Assembly: GCA_028698975.1 (NCBI GenBank)
Contig: JAQVVK010000106.1
Coordinates: 1 to 7,534, forward strand
Direction of reading: 5' to 3'
DNA: 7,534 bases
Source: Victivallaceae bacterium
GTDB lineage: Bacteria; Verrucomicrobiota; Lentisphaeria; Victivallales; Victivallaceae
The notes beneath the pieces are model-generated. The model was given only the letters and a program-made list of their open reading frames with translations, ran no database searches and was not told where the DNA came from. This document shows, one piece after another, positions 5,538 to 7,534 of this stretch. Position 1 is the stretch's first letter; each line of letters begins with the position of its first letter. The position numbers and the translations under genes were made by a program.

Positions 5538-6707
5538 ATGCTGACCGGTTTGCTGATAAAAGGGTTCGTCCGCGAACCCGATAAGACCTCCGACCCGCTG
5601 GTGCGCCGCCGTTACGGCGAGTTGGCCGGCGGGGTCGGGGTGTTTTGCAATATCGGTCTGTTTATGGTCAAACTGGCCGTCGGCATCGTCACCGGCAGTA
5701 TCGCGGTGATGGCCGACGCCTTCAATAACTTGTCGGATGCCGGTTCGTCGGTGGTGACGCTGATCGGCTTCCGGCTGTCGGCCAAGCCGGCCGACGACGA
5801 GCACCCGTTTGGCCACGGCCGCATTGAGTATGTGGCCGGTCTGGTGGTCGGGGTGATTATCGGCGCGGTGGGGTTGGATTTTCTCAAAGGAGCGGTTTCC
5901 CGCATTATCCATCCGGTGGAGATCGATGTTTCGCTGGGCGGGGTCTTGCTGCTGGGCGCGGCGGTGCCGGTCAAGTTTTGGATGTTTTTGTTTTTCAAGG
6001 CGATCGGCCGTCGTATCGATTCGGAAGTTCTGCGCGCTACGGCGTTTGACAGTTTCAGCGACATATTGACCACGTCCGCCGTGGTGTTGTCGTTGCTGTG
6101 GCAGATTTCAACCGGTATTCCGATCGACGGCTATACCGGGTTGATCGTGGCCGGGGTCGTGGTCTGGGGCGGCATTGGCGTGATTCGCGATACCATCAGC
6201 CCTCTGATCGGCGAGCCGCCCGATGCGTCGCTTGTCAACGAAATGGAGCGCATTATGCTCGGCAACCCCGATATTTGCGGCGTGCACGACCTGATAATCC
6301 ACAACTACGGGCCGGGGCGTTATTTTGCGTCGGCGCATGCCGAAGTAAATTCCGATTGCGACCCGGTGGCGATACACGACTCATTGGAGCGTACCGAAAC
6401 TGAAGTCGAGCGCACTCTGCCGGTCAAACTTACGCTTCACTGCGACCCGTTTGACCGCAACGACTCCAATTATAAGGAGTGGCGGCTGGCGGCGGTGACC
6501 GCCGCCGAAGCGATCGACAAAAGACTTAAACTTTATGATTTCCGCATGACCAACACCCGTCGTTACATTCATTTGAGGTTCAGTCTGCTGGTGCCTCGTG
6601 AATTTCCGCGCACCAACACCGAGCTGCGGCGCGAGCTGGAACTTGCCCTGCGTCGCCGCGACCATCGGGTGGTGATTTCTGTAACTATTGACAGCGCATT
6701 TGTTTAG
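5538..6707 (+). CDS. Cation diffusion facilitator (CDF) metal exporter with extended C-terminus
   Basis: 389 residues. CDF proteins are dimeric inner-membrane antiporters that export divalent metals (Zn, Mn, Fe, Co) in exchange for protons. Six membrane segments are visible at about 30-52, 56-78, 98-118, 132-153, 165-188 and 196-215. The transport site is formed by Asn63 and Asp67 in helix 2 (DAFNNLSDAGSS) and Asp171 and Asp175 in helix 5 (TAFDSFSDILTTS). HPFGHGRIEYVAGL (89-102) is the signature between helices 2 and 3. The cytoplasmic domain (about 226-305) has His250, His267, His301 and Asp303 at positions resembling regulatory metal ligands. Residues 306-389 form an extra alpha/beta segment absent from roughly 300-residue CDFs. 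The Asn-x3-Asp/Asp-x3-Asp set does not fix metal specificity. The start is 7 bp after the previous stop with no clear ribosome site, which suggests translational coupling. Confidence 0.93.
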   Translation: MLTGLLIKGFVREPDKTSDPLVRRRYGELAGGVGVFCNIGLFMVKLAVGIVTGSIAVMADAFNNLSDAGSSVVTLIGFRLSAKPADDEHPFGHGRIEYVAGLVVGVIIGAVGLDFLKGAVSRIIHPVEIDVSLGGVLLLGAAVPVKFWMFLFFKAIGRRIDSEVLRATAFDSFSDILTTSAVVLSLLWQISTGIPIDGYTGLIVAGVVVWGGIGVIRDTISPLIGEPPDASLVNEMERIMLGNPDICGVHDLIIHNYGPGRYFASAHAEVNSDCDPVAIHDSLERTETEVERTLPVKLTLHCDPFDRNDSNYKEWRLAAVTAAEAIDKRLKLYDFRMTNTRRYIHLRFSLLVPREFPRTNTELRRELELALRRRDHRVVISVTIDSAFV

Positions 6708-6712
6708 GTTGT

Positions 6713-7534
6713 ATGAAAGACTTTCTTTTTAGATCAGTGTCCGGCGGGGCGTTGCCGATAAGGGCCGCCGCCGGCTCCATGCGTGAACTTGCCGCCGAGG
6801 CGATCGTGCGGCATGACTGCGACCCGGTGGCCGGGCGGCTGCTGGCCGACGGCATGATCTCGGCCGCGCTGCTGTCATGCCAGCTTGACGAGGGCGATCG
6901 CTACTCGGTGCGGATCGACTACCCGGAGAAATCCGCCGCCGGCAATTTGATTTTTGAAGTGGATTCGACTGGAAACGTGCGCGGTTTTGTCGCCTGTGCG
7001 CATATTGTTGAAGCCGGGGGCGCATCGGTTGACGCGGCTTGCGGTGACAACGCCAGAGTGCGCATGACCCGCTGCGATGCGGCGGGGCGCGTGCTTCACA
7101 GCGGTGAAAGCCGCAGCGCATTTGTGCTTCCCTCCGAGGCGTTGTGTTATTTTCTCTCGGTCAGCGATCAGGTCGAAAGCGCGATGCAGACCCAAATCGA
7201 ATTCAGGCCGGATATTGAATTTCCGGTCGCCAGTGCCAAAGGCATGTTGATCCAGGCTTTGCCGGGGTGCGATCTTGCCGGATTCGATCAGGTTCGCAAC
7301 CGACTGGTTTCTCCGGCGGGGCGCGAGCTTTTAGCCGGGGTGGCCGATGCGGACGGCGTCGAAACGCTGTTGAATTTTGTCACCGGCGAAAAAGGCGTTC
7401 ATCAGGTCTTTGCCGCGCCGACGCCGCGTTTTCATTGCCGCTGCTCCGCCGAAAGCATGCGGCGGGCCACGCTCGGCGTGCTCGGTCAGGCGGATTTCGA
7501 CAAACTGCTCAAGGAGAATCCCGACGCCACGGTA
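6713..7534 (+). CDS. hslO: Hsp33 redox-regulated chaperone (3' end outside window)
   Basis: The frame opens at ATG 6713 and stays open to the window end, giving 274 residues of a protein that is usually about 290. Hsp33 is a cytosolic holdase held inactive by zinc bound to four cysteines; oxidation releases the zinc and activates it. The N-terminus MKDFLFRSVSGGALPIRAAA, the RHDCDPVAGRLLADGMISAALL stretch split over 33-54, the segment GNVRGFV and CYFLSVSDQVESAM all follow the family pattern. The C-terminal part has RFHCRCSAESMRRATLGVLG, in which Cys242-x-Cys244 is the first half of the zinc switch. The second half (CxxC) would lie a few codons beyond the edge. It starts 5 bp after the CDF stop with only a weak AGG upstream, so it is probably translated by coupling in the same operon. 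Confidence 0.93.
   Translation, partial: MKDFLFRSVSGGALPIRAAAGSMRELAAEAIVRHDCDPVAGRLLADGMISAALLSCQLDEGDRYSVRIDYPEKSAAGNLIFEVDSTGNVRGFVACAHIVEAGGASVDAACGDNARVRMTRCDAAGRVLHSGESRSAFVLPSEALCYFLSVSDQVESAMQTQIEFRPDIEFPVASAKGMLIQALPGCDLAGFDQVRNRLVSPAGRELLAGVADADGVETLLNFVTGEKGVHQVFAAPTPRFHCRCSAESMRRATLGVLGQADFDKLLKENPDATV

Noticed and set aside
6875..7195. Minus-strand open frames opposite the right end (6729-7121 and 6875-7195)
   Set aside because: The plus-strand frame through this region is a clear Hsp33, which runs off the window. The minus-strand translations show no family features.

Overview
The window reads as ordinary chromosomal DNA from a bacterium with GC-rich, tightly packed genes and AT-rich intergenic promoters. 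Every protein recognised is a bacterial cytosolic or inner-membrane housekeeping or stress type: HtpG, Hsp33, a CDF metal exporter, a zinc dehydrogenase and a DUF349 repeat protein. No mobile element, phage gene, CRISPR array, tRNA or rRNA is visible. The phylum cannot be fixed from the sequence. A Gram-negative of the PVC group (for example Lentisphaerota) would fit the style, but that is a low-confidence impression.

Left part (1-2217, minus strand): a leftward operon. It starts with a long helical DUF349-repeat protein whose reading frame is broken once, giving a 400-residue upstream ORF and a 288-residue downstream ORF. It continues into a small one-helix membrane protein that runs off the window edge. 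The break falls in the linker between two DUF349 repeats. It coincides with a tandem 5-bp duplication (GGCATGGCAT, 1034-1043); removing one copy restores a single 686-residue frame. This is the most noteworthy observation in the window.

Middle (2218-4420): a 186-bp AT-rich divergent promoter region, then htpG (Hsp90 family, 628 aa) with a good ribosome binding site. It ends in a strong hairpin terminator with 14-bp arms. A 66-bp leader follows before the next gene.

Right part (4421-7534, plus strand): a three-gene run with gaps of only 7 and 5 bp. It encodes a zinc-dependent medium-chain dehydrogenase, a cation diffusion facilitator with an extended C-terminus, and hslO (Hsp33 redox-switch chaperone). 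hslO is cut by the window end just before its last zinc-binding CxxC motif. Two stress chaperones, ATP-dependent HtpG and redox-activated Hsp33, therefore lie about 2.4 kb apart on the same strand, with a zinc enzyme and a metal exporter between them. A shared role in protein and metal or redox homeostasis is possible but is inference from position only. I see no undescribed defence or mobile system.
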